Assembly: GCA_020345745.1 (NCBI GenBank)
Contig: CP070768.1
Coordinates: 3,116,792 to 3,152,913 of the forward strand
DNA: 36,122 nucleotides
Source: Desulfobacterales bacterium
Lineage (GTDB): Bacteria > Desulfobacterota > Desulfobacteria > Desulfobacterales > UBA11574
Reading direction: 5' to 3'
Shown here: positions 25,096 through 34,118 of the stretch, in pieces
How positions within the stretch are numbered: position 1 is the stretch's first letter
Layout of the letters: the number at the start of each line of letters is the position of its first letter
The notes under the pieces: generated by a model
What the model was told of the DNA's origin: nothing
What the model saw: the letters and a program-made list of their open reading frames with translations, nothing else
The model's database searches: none
Translations under genes and position numbers: made by a program

Positions 25096-25869
25096 ATGAC
25101 ATCCAACATCATAAAGAGACATGATTTTTTCATTTGCCGATTGCTTACCCTTGCGGCGCTCTTTTTTTCCTTTTTTAGCGGGTGTACATCCGTAACCCCC
25201 CCCCCAACGACGCCCGGACATCCCAAGCCGTATAAAATTGGAAAAACGTGGTATAAACCATTAACGCATGCAAGGGGATTTGATCAGCGCGGAAAAGCAT
25301 CATGGTATGGTAAAAAATTCCACGGCAGAAAAACAGCCAACGGGGAAACCTATAACATGTATGCCATGACAGCTGCCCATAAAACACTCCCTTTTAACAC
25401 ACATGTCCGCGTGCACAATCTCGAAAACGGAAAAGAGGCTCAGGTAAGAATCAACGACAGGGGGCCCTTTGTACGTGGCAGGATTATCGACCTTTCGTAT
25501 ACAGCAGCAAGAAAAATCGGAATGATAGGTTCAGGTACGGCTCCCGTTAACATTGTTGCGCTTGGTGTAGCGAATAAATCGACAATATCGGGTAGGTCCA
25601 AGCGTGTCTATCATCACGTCAATTATTATGAAGGACATTTTACCATTCAAGTCGGAGCATTTACGTATCGAGAAAATGCTGAAAGGCTCAGGACCAAGCT
25701 GAATCGGTCATTTAAAAATGCCCATATAACGATCTATAATGACGGGCATAGCACATATTACAGAGTGCGGGTGGGAAAATGCTCGACACTTGAACAAGCG
25801 GTGCAATATGAAGAGATCATGATCAAGCGAGGGTTTTCTGATGCCTTTGCTGTGGCGGAAGACAGTTAA
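25096..25869 (+). CDS. rlpA: Septal-ring lytic transglycosylase RlpA-like lipoprotein
   Basis: The 257-aa lipoprotein has a signal peptide with hydrophobic core about 14-27 and lipobox SFFSGC, giving Cys30. A proline-rich linker (VTPPPTT) follows. The RlpA double-psi beta-barrel domain runs from about 65 to 150 ([39 protein letters not shown]). The C-terminal SPOR domain begins at about 180 ([17 protein letters not shown]). RlpA proteins cleave or bind denuded glycan strands at the division septum. The linker is encoded by a 10-C run (25196-25205), where slippage would break the frame. It lies 8 bases after lon and 43 before the gmhB-like gene. Confidence 0.92.
   Translation: MTSNIIKRHDFFICRLLTLAALFFSFFSGCTSVTPPPTTPGHPKPYKIGKTWYKPLTHARGFDQRGKASWYGKKFHGRKTANGETYNMYAMTAAHKTLPFNTHVRVHNLENGKEAQVRINDRGPFVRGRIIDLSYTAARKIGMIGSGTAPVNIVALGVANKSTISGRSKRVYHHVNYYEGHFTIQVGAFTYRENAERLRTKLNRSFKNAHITIYNDGHSTYYRVRVGKCSTLEQAVQYEEIMIKRGFSDAFAVAEDS
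25196..25205 (+). repeat. Run of ten C residues inside rlpA
   Basis: Codons for Thr34-Pro35-Pro36-Pro37 are written almost entirely with C, giving an uninterrupted 10-base tract a few codons after the lipobox Cys30. Tracts of this length are prone to polymerase slippage and serve as phase-variation switches in other bacteria. The current length keeps the frame open. Confidence 0.9.
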
Positions 25870-25912
25870 ATCTAAAACTGCCTAAAAAATTCTTAAAAGG
25901 AATGAATAAGCG

Positions 25913-26503
25913 GTGGCGAACGGTAGTTATGAGAATACGCAAGGAAAAACCATAAAGACGGTTTTTCTGGACCGCGATGGTGTTATCAACAAGGATTCTT
26001 CCGAGTATATCAAAAGCTGGGCCGAATTTGAGTTTTTACCCGGAAGCTTAGAGGCCATTAGACAACTGACTTTAAATCAATTTGAAATTATTATCATTAC
26101 CAACCAATCGGCGGTCAACCGAAAATTAATAACCAAAGGCGATCTCGAATACTTGCACAATCGATTGCATAAAGCCGTTGCATCAAAAGGCGGCCAAATA
26201 AGAGATATATTTTTCTGTCCGCATACCCCTGAAGAGGCATGCACCTGCCGCAAACCAAAAACAGGGTTGATTTATCGTGCCCAACAGAAACACCAGATTG
26301 ACCTTGCAAGTTCAGCTATGGTTGGTGACAGCGCAAAGGATATTGAGTGTGCCCGGAACGCCGGGTGCAGGTATGCGATTTTAGTTAAAACAGGTAACGG
26401 GATAGAAGCTGAAAACATACTGAACAATAAGGCCATCCATCCAGACTTTGTGGCGCAGGATCTTTTGGATGCCGCCAATTGGATTCTGCACAACCGATCA
26501 TGA
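25913..26503 (+). CDS. gmhB: D-glycero-D-manno-heptose 1,7-bisphosphate 7-phosphatase (GmhB-like)
   Basis: The 196-aa HAD phosphatase has motif I FLDRDGVIN (nucleophile Asp20, acid/base Asp22), motif II IITNQSAV, and motif IV MVGDSAKDIECARNAGC. A zinc-binding loop is visible with Cys102, His104, Cys110 and Cys112 in CPHTPEEACTCRKPKTG. The loop between the two halves is shorter than in E. coli GmhB. The enzyme removes the 7-phosphate in ADP-heptose synthesis for lipopolysaccharide. The start is a GTG preceded by AAAAGGA. The stop codon overlaps the recD2 start codon (ATGA at 26500-26503), implying translational coupling. Histidinol-phosphatase-like HAD enzymes are the main alternative. Confidence 0.85.
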   Translation: MANGSYENTQGKTIKTVFLDRDGVINKDSSEYIKSWAEFEFLPGSLEAIRQLTLNQFEIIIITNQSAVNRKLITKGDLEYLHNRLHKAVASKGGQIRDIFFCPHTPEEACTCRKPKTGLIYRAQQKHQIDLASSAMVGDSAKDIECARNAGCRYAILVKTGNGIEAENILNNKAIHPDFVAQDLLDAANWILHNRS

Positions 26504-28692
26504 TAAATACCCTTCCCATAGCTACGATAGAAGGACACCTGGAACGTATCACCTATCTTAATCCCGACAATCATTATATAGTTGCAAAATTCAAGATCAG
26601 TAAAACCGGCAATGTCGTCACCATTGTTGGATATATGACAGCGGTTAGTCCCGGACAAGCCCTCAAAATTTCAGGAAATTGGGAAACTCATTACAAATAC
26701 GGCCAGCAGTTTAGAATCGAGTCCTATGAGGTTACGTTACCTGCAACCATTGAAGGTATCAGAACATACCTGGCCTCCGGCATCATCAAGGGGGTAGGCC
26801 CTGCAATGGCCGATCGAATGGTTAATCGATTCGGCATTGAAACACCTGAAGTTATAGAGAAAAACCCGAAAAAACTTCAAGAAATTAAAGGGATAGGGGA
26901 AAAAACAGCAACCTTAATTCAGCATACTTGGAAAAACCATCATGTTGCCAGAGATTTGATGCTATTTTTACAAGAAATGGGTGTCAAAACCTCATATTGC
27001 GCCAGAATATTAAAAGCATATGGTCAAGATGGAGTCCGAACCATTCGTAGCGACCCTTATCGACTATCGGTAGATATTTCAGGCATCGGGTTTTATACCG
27101 CGGATGCAATTGCCATGAAACTTGGCGTTGCCAAAGACAGCCCCCGACGAATAAAAGCTTGTATCTTTCATGTTATGGAAAAAGATGTAAATGAAGGGCA
27201 TGTTTTCACTTATGAAAATCGGTTGTTAGAGCAATGCAAAAAGTTGTTCCAGTTAGAAGACCATGTCACTCGTGATGCACTCGAAGACCTGGCGAATATC
27301 GGCGAATTGGTCGTTGGAACTTTCGTAGATGGTAATGACGGCCGACCAATCTATCTAAAAGCGCTGCATGAAGTGGAAACAGGTATTATAAACAGACTTG
27401 AAGCCTTGATGTCTGTCCCGATACCTCACTCGGGTATAGATCCCGAAGGTATATCAGCAGAAGTGTTGCGAGAGCTGGCTATACAACTTTCTCCTGAACA
27501 GCTTAGCGTTCTGGCAAAGATTCTCTCCCATCGTATCGTTATTATAACAGGAGGTCCCGGAACAGGAAAAACAACGCTGATTCGGTCGATTACCGCTTTA
27601 TTTAAAACCATAGGAAAACGCGCCCTTCTTGCTGCACCTACCGGCCGGGCAGCCCGGCGTCTATCTGAAGTTACCGGAAAAAGGGCAAGGACAGTTCACA
27701 AGGTTTTGGGATATAATTTTAAAGACAATAGATTCGATAAACACATCGACAATCCCCTTGATACCGATGCCGTGATTATTGATGAAGCTTCAATGGTGGA
27801 TAGCATATTGATGTTTCATTTGGTAAGCGCTGTTCCGGTATCTTCCACGTTAATACTGGTAGGGGATGTTTTTCAGCTGCCATCTGTTGGCCCTGGCAGT
27901 GTCCTTGCCGACTTGATCAAGTCGAACAGAATTCCGGTATTTTATCTAAAAAAAATATTCAGGCAGGCCAATGAAAGCCCTATCGTTATGAATGCGCATC
28001 GGATTCGAAAAGGTGATTTTCCTGCCTTCGAAACATTGGACATTGAAAAAGACCTATCTGAATTTTATTTTGTTGAGCAAAATGATCCGGTTAGGGTGGC
28101 TTCGACCATCGTGGAGCTTTGCAGCAAAACGATTCCCGAGCGTTTCGGATTTGATCCTGTTCACGATGTTCAAGTCTTAACCCCGATGCATAAAGGCGTT
28201 ATCGGTACAACCCGCCTGAATCAGATCCTTCAAAACGAGCTAAACCCAAATCCGACTGTGATTGAGACCCGTGGCAACACACTTAAACAGGCAGACAAGG
28301 TGATGCATTTGCAGAATAATTATCAGAAGGAGGTTTTTAATGGAGATATTGGTGCGATAAATACCATCAATCGGAAAAAAGAGGTGTTTTCGGTGGATTA
28401 CTACGGAAGGATTGTCGATTATGATTTTTCGGAAATGGACGAGATATCTCTTGCATACGCCATATCGGTTCACAAATCGCAGGGGTCTGAATATCCGGTT
28501 GTGGTATTACCAATGATGCCCCAGCATTTTGTTCTTTTGCAAAGAAACCTTTTATACACTGCAATTACCCGTGGTAAAAAATTAGTTATTATTGTTGGCA
28601 CCAAACATGCAATAAATATAGCTCTGAAAAACAATACGCCCAAAAAGCGTCTTTCGGGTCTTGCTTTCAAGCTGATGCACAGCGGAAATTGA
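26500..28692 (+). CDS. recD2: RecD2-type ATP-dependent DNA helicase
   Basis: The start is the ATG overlapping the gmhB stop (ATGA); a longer TTG frame to 26479 is less likely. The 730-aa protein has the RecD2 N-terminal region with a helix-hairpin-helix run (GIIKGVGPAMADRMVNRFG and EIKGIGEKTATLI). The SF1B helicase motifs follow: Walker A GGPGTGKTT (351-359), APTGRAARRL, DEASMVD, VGDVFQLPSVGPGSVL, and near the C terminus AISVHKSQGSEYP and LLYTAITRGKK. RecD2 unwinds DNA 5' to 3' without RecBC and acts in repair. The protein is intact. Its link to the heptose phosphatase is probably only positional. Confidence 0.95.
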   Translation: MINTLPIATIEGHLERITYLNPDNHYIVAKFKISKTGNVVTIVGYMTAVSPGQALKISGNWETHYKYGQQFRIESYEVTLPATIEGIRTYLASGIIKGVGPAMADRMVNRFGIETPEVIEKNPKKLQEIKGIGEKTATLIQHTWKNHHVARDLMLFLQEMGVKTSYCARILKAYGQDGVRTIRSDPYRLSVDISGIGFYTADAIAMKLGVAKDSPRRIKACIFHVMEKDVNEGHVFTYENRLLEQCKKLFQLEDHVTRDALEDLANIGELVVGTFVDGNDGRPIYLKALHEVETGIINRLEALMSVPIPHSGIDPEGISAEVLRELAIQLSPEQLSVLAKILSHRIVIITGGPGTGKTTLIRSITALFKTIGKRALLAAPTGRAARRLSEVTGKRARTVHKVLGYNFKDNRFDKHIDNPLDTDAVIIDEASMVDSILMFHLVSAVPVSSTLILVGDVFQLPSVGPGSVLADLIKSNRIPVFYLKKIFRQANESPIVMNAHRIRKGDFPAFETLDIEKDLSEFYFVEQNDPVRVASTIVELCSKTIPERFGFDPVHDVQVLTPMHKGVIGTTRLNQILQNELNPNPTVIETRGNTLKQADKVMHLQNNYQKEVFNGDIGAINTINRKKEVFSVDYYGRIVDYDFSEMDEISLAYAISVHKSQGSEYPVVVLPMMPQHFVLLQRNLLYTAITRGKKLVIIVGTKHAINIALKNNTPKKRLSGLAFKLMHSGN

Positions 28693-28809
28693 AGTGCGGC
28701 TTTAAAATGCTTGACAATCCTTATCATTTCAATTACTTAAACGTCATCCTTTTTTCTAAGGAAATATTTGTCAAATGTTTTTAAAAAACAATTGTTTAGG
28801 AGTATTTTT

Positions 28810-28989
28810 ATGGCTGTTCCAAAACGCAAAAAATCGAAATCAAGAAGGGATAAACGGCGAACCCATCAGAAAGCCGCAGTCCCTAATTTGACCAGCTGTC
28901 CCCAGTGTGGTGATACCAGGCTTCCACATCATGTGTGCCCTAGTTGTGGTACCTATAAAGGTCGTACGGTGATAGAGGTTGAAGAATAA
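28810..28989 (+). CDS. rpmF: 50S ribosomal protein L32
   Basis: The 59-aa protein begins [20 protein letters not shown], the standard L32 N terminus. It keeps the zinc-binding form with Cys30, Cys33, Cys43 and Cys46 (SCPQCGD and [10 protein letters not shown]). The ATG at 28810 follows TTAGGAG; the 14-codon upstream extension of the frame is spacer. L32 is a small component of the large ribosomal subunit. In many bacteria rpmF precedes plsX and fabH, but here rpiB follows after about 160 bases. Confidence 0.96.
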   Translation: MAVPKRKKSKSRRDKRRTHQKAAVPNLTSCPQCGDTRLPHHVCPSCGTYKGRTVIEVEE

Positions 28990-29148
28990 TACGTTATCCC
29001 GGATTTTTTACGCGGCTGATGCGTGCATTTATATAAAATAAGCTTGCTGAAAAATTATCATAAAATGTCTGGACTAGTTGAACCAACGGCAAGAGCGAGC
29101 AGTTTTATTTTTAACCCATTTGAATGGTATCCACTGAGGTATTAGACA

Positions 29149-29631
29149 ATGATTGAAAATAAACCTACGATCGTTATCGGCGCGGATCATGCGGCATATG
29201 ATTTAAAGGAAACGGTGAAAGGATTCCTTGTTGAGATGGGCACTGAGGTCCACGATGTTGGAACCCATGGTAAAGAATCAGTCGATTATCCGGACTTTGG
29301 TATCATGGTCGCATCGACGGTCTCAAAAGGAAAATTTAAACGCGGCATCCTCCTATGCGGTACCGGGATTGGTATGTCTATGGTTGCAAATAAGTTTCCT
29401 AATGTGAGGGCGGCACTTTGCAACGACATTTTTTCCGCTGTAATGAGCAGGCGCCACAACGATGCCAATATATTGATTTTGGGTGGTCGTATAATAGGCG
29501 ATATACTTGCTTTGGAAATCGTAAAAACTTGGGTTGAAACACCGTTTGAGGGGGGACGGCATCAGGCACGTTTGGACAAGATCGATGGGATAGATCAAAA
29601 AGAACTTATCAATAGCGATCCTGATGGTTAA
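29149..29631 (+). CDS. rpiB: Ribose-5-phosphate isomerase B
   Basis: The 160-aa RpiB/LacAB-family enzyme interconverts ribose-5-phosphate and ribulose-5-phosphate. Visible signatures are IGADHAAYDLKE (9-20, Asp13 and His14), VDYPDFG, the catalytic Cys70 in GILLCGTGIGMSMVANK, and RRHNDANILILGGR. GAGGT lies 8 bases before the ATG. The enzyme belongs to the pentose-phosphate pathway. Ribulose-5-phosphate is also the RibB substrate for the riboflavin genes downstream, although the 316-base gap before glyA makes cotranscription uncertain. Confidence 0.95.
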   Translation: MIENKPTIVIGADHAAYDLKETVKGFLVEMGTEVHDVGTHGKESVDYPDFGIMVASTVSKGKFKRGILLCGTGIGMSMVANKFPNVRAALCNDIFSAVMSRRHNDANILILGGRIIGDILALEIVKTWVETPFEGGRHQARLDKIDGIDQKELINSDPDG

Positions 29632-29947
29632 AGGGTCGAACATTCTGCACTTCTTTTTGAAAAAAATTGTACATGGTAATGAAGACTCCCTGTAACTTAC
29701 CTGCTGATCGGCTTTCTCTCCATTGATCCCATACTTGAGAACAAAACTAGGAGAGGAAATCAACCTGGAAACTTCACTCACCGTGAGCGAAGCACTGATG
29801 CCGGAAAGAACCCCCGATCAATTGCGCGGGACGCTTCCATCTTTTAAAAAAAGCCTATGATATAAGATTCCTCACGACTGGATGTAGGGGCTTTTATTTT
29901 TAAATAGGCACAAGTAGAATCATCAACTTAAAAAAGGAAAATGATCG
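29632..29947. other. Leader region upstream of glyA
   Basis: About 316 bases with no convincing gene. A TATGAT box at 29856-29861 could be a -10 element, but the matching -35 is poor. The remaining sequence up to 29947 would be a leader of some 80 bases. I looked for glycine and tetrahydrofolate riboswitch cores and did not find them. Confidence 0.5.
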
Positions 29948-31213
29948 TTGGGTTTTAGCATAATCGAGAGTGTAGATCCAAAAATTGCATACGCAATTGC
30001 TATGGAGATCGACAGACAGAAAAATACCTTAGAGCTTATTGCGTCGGAGAATATTGTCAGCCCGGCTGTGATGGCTGCCCAGGCAAGTGTCCTTACCAAT
30101 AAATATGCCGAAGGCTATCCAGATAAACGATATTATGGCGGTTGTGAATATGTCGATGTCGCTGAGAAACTAGCGATCGATCGGGCGAAAAAGCTATTCA
30201 ATGCAGCTTATGCCAATGTTCAAGCTCATTCTGGATCCCAGGCGAATATGGCCGTCTATTTTGCTTTGCTATCACCTGGGGATACGGTTATGGGTATGAA
30301 TTTGTCACATGGGGGGCACCTCACCCATGGCAGTCCGGCAAGCTTTTCAGGGAAAACATATAATTTTTGTCATTATGGTGTTCGTCGAGATACTGAAACC
30401 ATTGATTATAATGAAGTGCAACGTTTGGCGGAAAAACACAGACCAAAATTGATTGTTGCCGGAGCAAGTGCCTATCCTCGAATCATAGATTTTGCAGCAT
30501 TTGCGAAAATAGCCGAATCGATTCAAGCTTATTTTATGGTGGACATGGCCCATATTGCCGGGCTGGTGGCCACAGGACTCCATCCTTCCCCGGTACCTTT
30601 TGCCGATGTAATTACTTCAACGACCCATAAGACGCTTAGAGGCCCGCGCGGTGGCTTGATTTTGGCAAGGACCGATTATAGCAACAAATTAAACCGGGAG
30701 ATTTTCCCTGGAATTCAAGGTGGGCCGCTCATGCATATTATTGCTGCCAAGGCCGTTGCGTTTAAAGAGGCGCTGGACGAAACGTTTAAGATGTATCAGA
30801 CAAATATTGTAAAAAATGCCAAAGCGTTAGCCGAATATCTAATGGCGGGTGGTATAAAACTGGTGTCCGATGGAACCGACAACCATATGATGATTGCCGA
30901 TTTAAGAAATCTTAAAATTACGGGTAAAGATGCCGAGGATGCTCTTGAGCGAGCCGGTATTACAGTCAATAAAAATTCCATACCATTTGAAACATTAAGC
31001 CCATCCATTACCAGTGGTATCCGTATTGGTACACCGGTCATAACAACTAGAGGCATGAAAGAGCCGAATATGCAAACCATCGCGAAGTTTATTATTAATG
31101 TACTCAAAAACCCTAAGGATAAGACGCTTGCCCAACGCACAAAGGCCCAAGTTCGCGAGCTTTGTGAAGCCTTTCCACTTTATGAAAGCTCAGGGAGCAC
31201 AAAAGTTGAATAG
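29948..31213 (+). CDS. glyA: Serine hydroxymethyltransferase
   Basis: This PLP enzyme interconverts serine and glycine with tetrahydrofolate. The 421-aa protein has the family signatures [14 protein letters not shown] (28-41), [27 protein letters not shown], and the PLP-lysine site [14 protein letters not shown] with Lys228. The start is a TTG with AAGGA about 9 bases upstream. The only upstream ATG (29941) is out of frame and reads into a stop after five codons. Its last bases overlap the following dCMP deaminase start, so the two are translationally coupled. The C-terminal tail is slightly longer than in E. coli. Confidence 0.96.
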   Translation: MGFSIIESVDPKIAYAIAMEIDRQKNTLELIASENIVSPAVMAAQASVLTNKYAEGYPDKRYYGGCEYVDVAEKLAIDRAKKLFNAAYANVQAHSGSQANMAVYFALLSPGDTVMGMNLSHGGHLTHGSPASFSGKTYNFCHYGVRRDTETIDYNEVQRLAEKHRPKLIVAGASAYPRIIDFAAFAKIAESIQAYFMVDMAHIAGLVATGLHPSPVPFADVITSTTHKTLRGPRGGLILARTDYSNKLNREIFPGIQGGPLMHIIAAKAVAFKEALDETFKMYQTNIVKNAKALAEYLMAGGIKLVSDGTDNHMMIADLRNLKITGKDAEDALERAGITVNKNSIPFETLSPSITSGIRIGTPVITTRGMKEPNMQTIAKFIINVLKNPKDKTLAQRTKAQVRELCEAFPLYESSGSTKVE

Positions 31214-31679
31214 CAACGTGATTGAACAGAGTCATCGTCCCTCATGGGACGCATACTTCATGGATATAACCTTTCTTGTGGCCAAACGCTCTACATGCCT
31301 TAGGCGTGCAGTGGGTTCACTGGTTGTTAAGGATAAAAGAATTCTGTCCACCGGTTATAATGGTGCACCAACCCATATTCGACATTGCAATGAAACCGGC
31401 TGTCTGAGAAAGACACTAAATGTGGCTTCCGGTGAAAAACATGAACTTTGCCGGGGTATACATGCCGAGCAGAATGCTATTATACAGGCGGCATACCATG
31501 GTGTTTCGATTAAAGGCGCAACACTTTTTTGCACTAACCAGCCATGTTCCATATGTGCCAAAATGATCATCAACGCTGGAATAATAAAAATCTGTTACCA
31601 TTCCGGATATGCAGATGATATGTCTAAAGAAATGCTGAGTGAAGCAGGTGTAGATATAAAAAAAATTGATACCACTTAA
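31206..31679 (+). CDS. dCMP deaminase family protein (ComEB-like)
   Basis: The 157-aa zinc deaminase converts dCMP to dUMP, feeding thymidylate synthesis. Zinc and catalytic residues are in GIHAEQNAI (His86, Glu88) and NQPCSICAK (Cys114, Cys117). [21 protein letters not shown] near the N terminus and the two extra cysteines in HCNETGC are typical of the dCMP deaminase/ComEB group. I place the start at a TTG at 31206 overlapping the glyA stop, because GGGAG lies 8 bases upstream; an ATG at 31182 is open too. The gene sits between glyA and nrdR, all concerned with nucleotide and one-carbon supply. Confidence 0.9.
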   Translation: MNSNVIEQSHRPSWDAYFMDITFLVAKRSTCLRRAVGSLVVKDKRILSTGYNGAPTHIRHCNETGCLRKTLNVASGEKHELCRGIHAEQNAIIQAAYHGVSIKGATLFCTNQPCSICAKMIINAGIIKICYHSGYADDMSKEMLSEAGVDIKKIDTT

Positions 31680-31692
31680 CAGGGAGGCACTC

Positions 31693-32151
31693 ATGAAATG
31701 TCCATTTTGTGGAGAAATTGACAATAAGGTTATCGACTCCAGGTTGAGCAAGGATGGCAACGTCATCCGAAGACGAAGGGAATGCATCATATGTAGCAGG
31801 CGATTTACGACTTACGAAAATATTGAAGAAATTCCCGTAATGATTATCAAAAAAGACGGACGTCGTGAAGTTTTTACCCGTGACAAGGTGCGCTCGGGTA
31901 TTCAAAAGGCTTGCCAGAAACGAAATATAAGCATGAATGTTATTGAAGAATTTCTCGACGAACTTGAACGAGACCTCAGAGAGATTGGCGAAAAGGAAAT
32001 ACCGTCACACAAAATCGGTGAAAAAATTATGACTAAGCTCCATTCTCTGGACGATGTTGCCTATGTTAGGTTTGCCTCGGTTTATAGGGAATTTAAAGAT
32101 GTAAACGATTTTGTGGCTGAACTTAAAAGTCTACTTAGTAAACATTCCTAA
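31693..32151 (+). CDS. nrdR: Transcriptional repressor NrdR
   Basis: The 152-aa repressor controls ribonucleotide reductase genes in response to dATP/ATP. The zinc ribbon is Cys3, Cys6, Cys31 and Cys34 (MKCPFC and [13 protein letters not shown]). An ATP-cone domain occupies about 49-139 ([21 protein letters not shown] to [10 protein letters not shown]). GGGAGG precedes the ATG by five bases; the frame is open nine codons further upstream but that part overlaps the previous gene. No NrdR boxes were searched for outside this window. It is placed 13 bases after the dCMP deaminase gene and is followed by ribD. Confidence 0.97.
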   Translation: MKCPFCGEIDNKVIDSRLSKDGNVIRRRRECIICSRRFTTYENIEEIPVMIIKKDGRREVFTRDKVRSGIQKACQKRNISMNVIEEFLDELERDLREIGEKEIPSHKIGEKIMTKLHSLDDVAYVRFASVYREFKDVNDFVAELKSLLSKHS

Positions 32152-32266
32152 AATGAGTGCGAACAATATAAAGGGGCACTACCTCTCGCTCGATTAGGGA
32201 TATAATACCTTGCAAATGAACGGGGCAGGGGTGTGAGAAATTCGGGTTAACCTTAAAACCCGGGGG

Positions 32267-33379
32267 ATGATGGACGACATATATTTTATGAAAATGGCAC
32301 TTGACCTTGCTAAAAAGGGGCGGGGTTTTACTTCCCCGAATCCAATGGTCGGTGCCGTAATTGTTAAAGATGACAAAATTATAGGGAAGGGATTCCATCA
32401 AGCTGCCGGAACGGCGCACGCTGAAATAATCGCTCTTGAAGACGCTGGAACGTTGGCGCAAAATGCCACTCTCTATGTCAACCTCGAGCCCTGCAATCAC
32501 GTCGGACGAACACCGCCTTGTACGGAAAAAATTATTGCAGCAGGCATTAAGCGGGTCGTTGTTGCCATGAGAGATCCCAATCCTGATGTTAAAGGCAATG
32601 GAATAGATTATTTAGAAAGCCATGGTGTTGAAGTCACATCAGGGGTTTGCGAAGATCAGGCAATAAAATTAAATGAAATTTTTCGAAGGTATATCCAAAC
32701 AAAACGCCCTTTCTCGATTGTCAAATGTGCAGCGACACTTGACGGATACATTGCGACAAAGACAGGTGATTCCAAATGGGTTTCCGGAAAAGAATCGAGA
32801 CGATATGTTCACGAACTTCGACATGCGGTTGACGCAATAATGGTCGGTATCAATACCATAGAAAAAGATGACCCTAGTTTAACAACCCGCTTGGAAAACA
32901 CAGATGAAGGCTTCAAGGGATTGGATCCGAAAAGAATAATCCTTGACACGCATCTTCGAATTTCGGAACAGGCGAAGTTATTGCGGGTCGATTCTGATTC
33001 TGATACAATTATTGTTACCGGGAATTCTGTTTCCAGGAATAAAAAAACGAAACTAGAAAAGCAGGGAGCCAGGGTTATTGAATCATCCGTAAAACACGGT
33101 TTAATCGATCTGCCCACCCTGATGGATCTCTTGGGCGAGTTAGCGATAACCAGTCTGCTGATAGAAGGGGGAGGGCGTGTCATTGCATCAGCGCTATCGG
33201 CAGGGATCGTCCAAAAGATTATCTTATTTTTCGCACCGAAAATTTTGGGTGGAGATGACGGCGTGCCGATCTGCAAAGGGTCCGGTGCGCTACGAATGAA
33301 CGATTGCATTCCGGTTAAAGATATTCGAATCCAGCGCTTTGGCGACGACATCATGGTCGAAGGCTATATGAGTCATTAA
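32267..33379 (+). CDS. ribD: Bifunctional diaminohydroxyphosphoribosylaminopyrimidine deaminase / reductase
   Basis: RibD carries out deamination and then NADPH reduction of the pyrimidine intermediate of riboflavin synthesis. The 370-aa protein has the deaminase domain with zinc site AHAEIIAL (His51, Glu53), EPCNHVGRTPPC (Cys76, Cys85) and TSPNPMVGAV (22-31). The reductase domain begins at about 150 (FSIVKCAATLDGYIAT, WVSGKESR, LLIEGGG). The ATG at 32267 follows GGGGG with no spacing, so the exact start among the ATGs at 32267, 32270, 32288 and 32294 is uncertain, but the family N terminus fits the first two. A 115-base leader separates it from nrdR. Confidence 0.95.
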   Translation: MMDDIYFMKMALDLAKKGRGFTSPNPMVGAVIVKDDKIIGKGFHQAAGTAHAEIIALEDAGTLAQNATLYVNLEPCNHVGRTPPCTEKIIAAGIKRVVVAMRDPNPDVKGNGIDYLESHGVEVTSGVCEDQAIKLNEIFRRYIQTKRPFSIVKCAATLDGYIATKTGDSKWVSGKESRRYVHELRHAVDAIMVGINTIEKDDPSLTTRLENTDEGFKGLDPKRIILDTHLRISEQAKLLRVDSDSDTIIVTGNSVSRNKKTKLEKQGARVIESSVKHGLIDLPTLMDLLGELAITSLLIEGGGRVIASALSAGIVQKIILFFAPKILGGDDGVPICKGSGALRMNDCIPVKDIRIQRFGDDIMVEGYMSH

Positions 33380-33437
33380 CCCATGGATGTCTAAATCAAT
33401 TCAACGCCAGCGAGTTGAAATATTAATAAAGGGTGTT

Positions 33438-34100
33438 ATGTTTACAGGAATCATAGAAGGTCTTGGTACTATTAAAGAGACGCAACCGGCAGGTCAGGGT
33501 AAACAACTGATATTGGAAGCAGATTTTGTTCTTGATGATTCAAAGGTTGGCGAGAGTATTGCCGTCAACGGTGCATGTTTGACGGTGGTCTCCCTAGCAA
33601 ACAGACGGTTTCATGTGGATGTTTCTCCGGAAAGCCTAATAAAAACAACATTGGGCAAAGCAAAGATTGGTGATCGGGTCAATCTGGAGCGTGCCCTTCG
33701 TCTCTCTGATCGAATTGGGGGCCATTTGGTGTCCGGTCATGTTGATGGTTTAGGAATGATAAAACAAAAAAAAAGAATGGGAAATGCCATTATTTTATCT
33801 GTCCATGTGCCTGAATCAATTACCCGCTATATGATAACAAAAGGTTCGGTTGCGGTGGATGGAATTAGTCTAACCATTAATCATTTTAGCCGTGACCGCT
33901 TTGAAGTAAGCATCATCCCGCACACAGCTAAAATGACAACAATAGATCTTTCAAAAATTGGCGATCTTGTGAATATTGAAACAGACATGATTGGAAAGTA
34001 TGTGGAACGTTTTATTTTGAAAATATCATCAACGAAAAAAGAAGATGAGACCGGGAATGCGGTAGATATGCAACTTCTTGCCAAATCTGGTTTCATATAA
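33438..34100 (+). CDS. ribE: Riboflavin synthase, alpha subunit
   Basis: The 220-aa enzyme dismutates two dimethylribityllumazine molecules to riboflavin. It shows the internal duplication of two lumazine-binding domains. The first has MFTGIIEGLGTI, GESIAVNGACLTV and SPESLIKTTLG. The second has GGHLVSGHVDGLG, GSVAVDGISLTIN and IPHTAKMT. The ATG at 33438 has AAGGG four bases upstream and begins with the conserved M-F-T-G-I-I-E; the upstream frame from 33387 is rejected. The C-terminal tail of about 25 residues after the second domain is variable. The gene is 58 bases downstream of ribD and 18 upstream of ribBA. Confidence 0.96.
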   Translation: MFTGIIEGLGTIKETQPAGQGKQLILEADFVLDDSKVGESIAVNGACLTVVSLANRRFHVDVSPESLIKTTLGKAKIGDRVNLERALRLSDRIGGHLVSGHVDGLGMIKQKKRMGNAIILSVHVPESITRYMITKGSVAVDGISLTINHFSRDRFEVSIIPHTAKMTTIDLSKIGDLVNIETDMIGKYVERFILKISSTKKEDETGNAVDMQLLAKSGFI

Positions 34101-34118
34101 AGGAGACATCTATAAAAA

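Noticed and set aside
28711-28740. Promoter for rpmF from a perfect TTGACA at 28711-28716
   Set aside because: The hexamers 16-18 bases downstream match the -10 consensus at only two positions.
29632-29947. Glycine or tetrahydrofolate riboswitch upstream of glyA
   Set aside because: I could not find the conserved cores of either class; the resemblance is limited to generic purine-rich stretches.
32220-32266. FMN riboswitch before ribD
   Set aside because: GGGGCAGGGGTGTGAGAAATTC resembles the first strand of the FMN element, but the sequence reaches the ribD start within about 45 bases, far too short for the six-stem aptamer, and the ACCGGCGGT-like core is absent.
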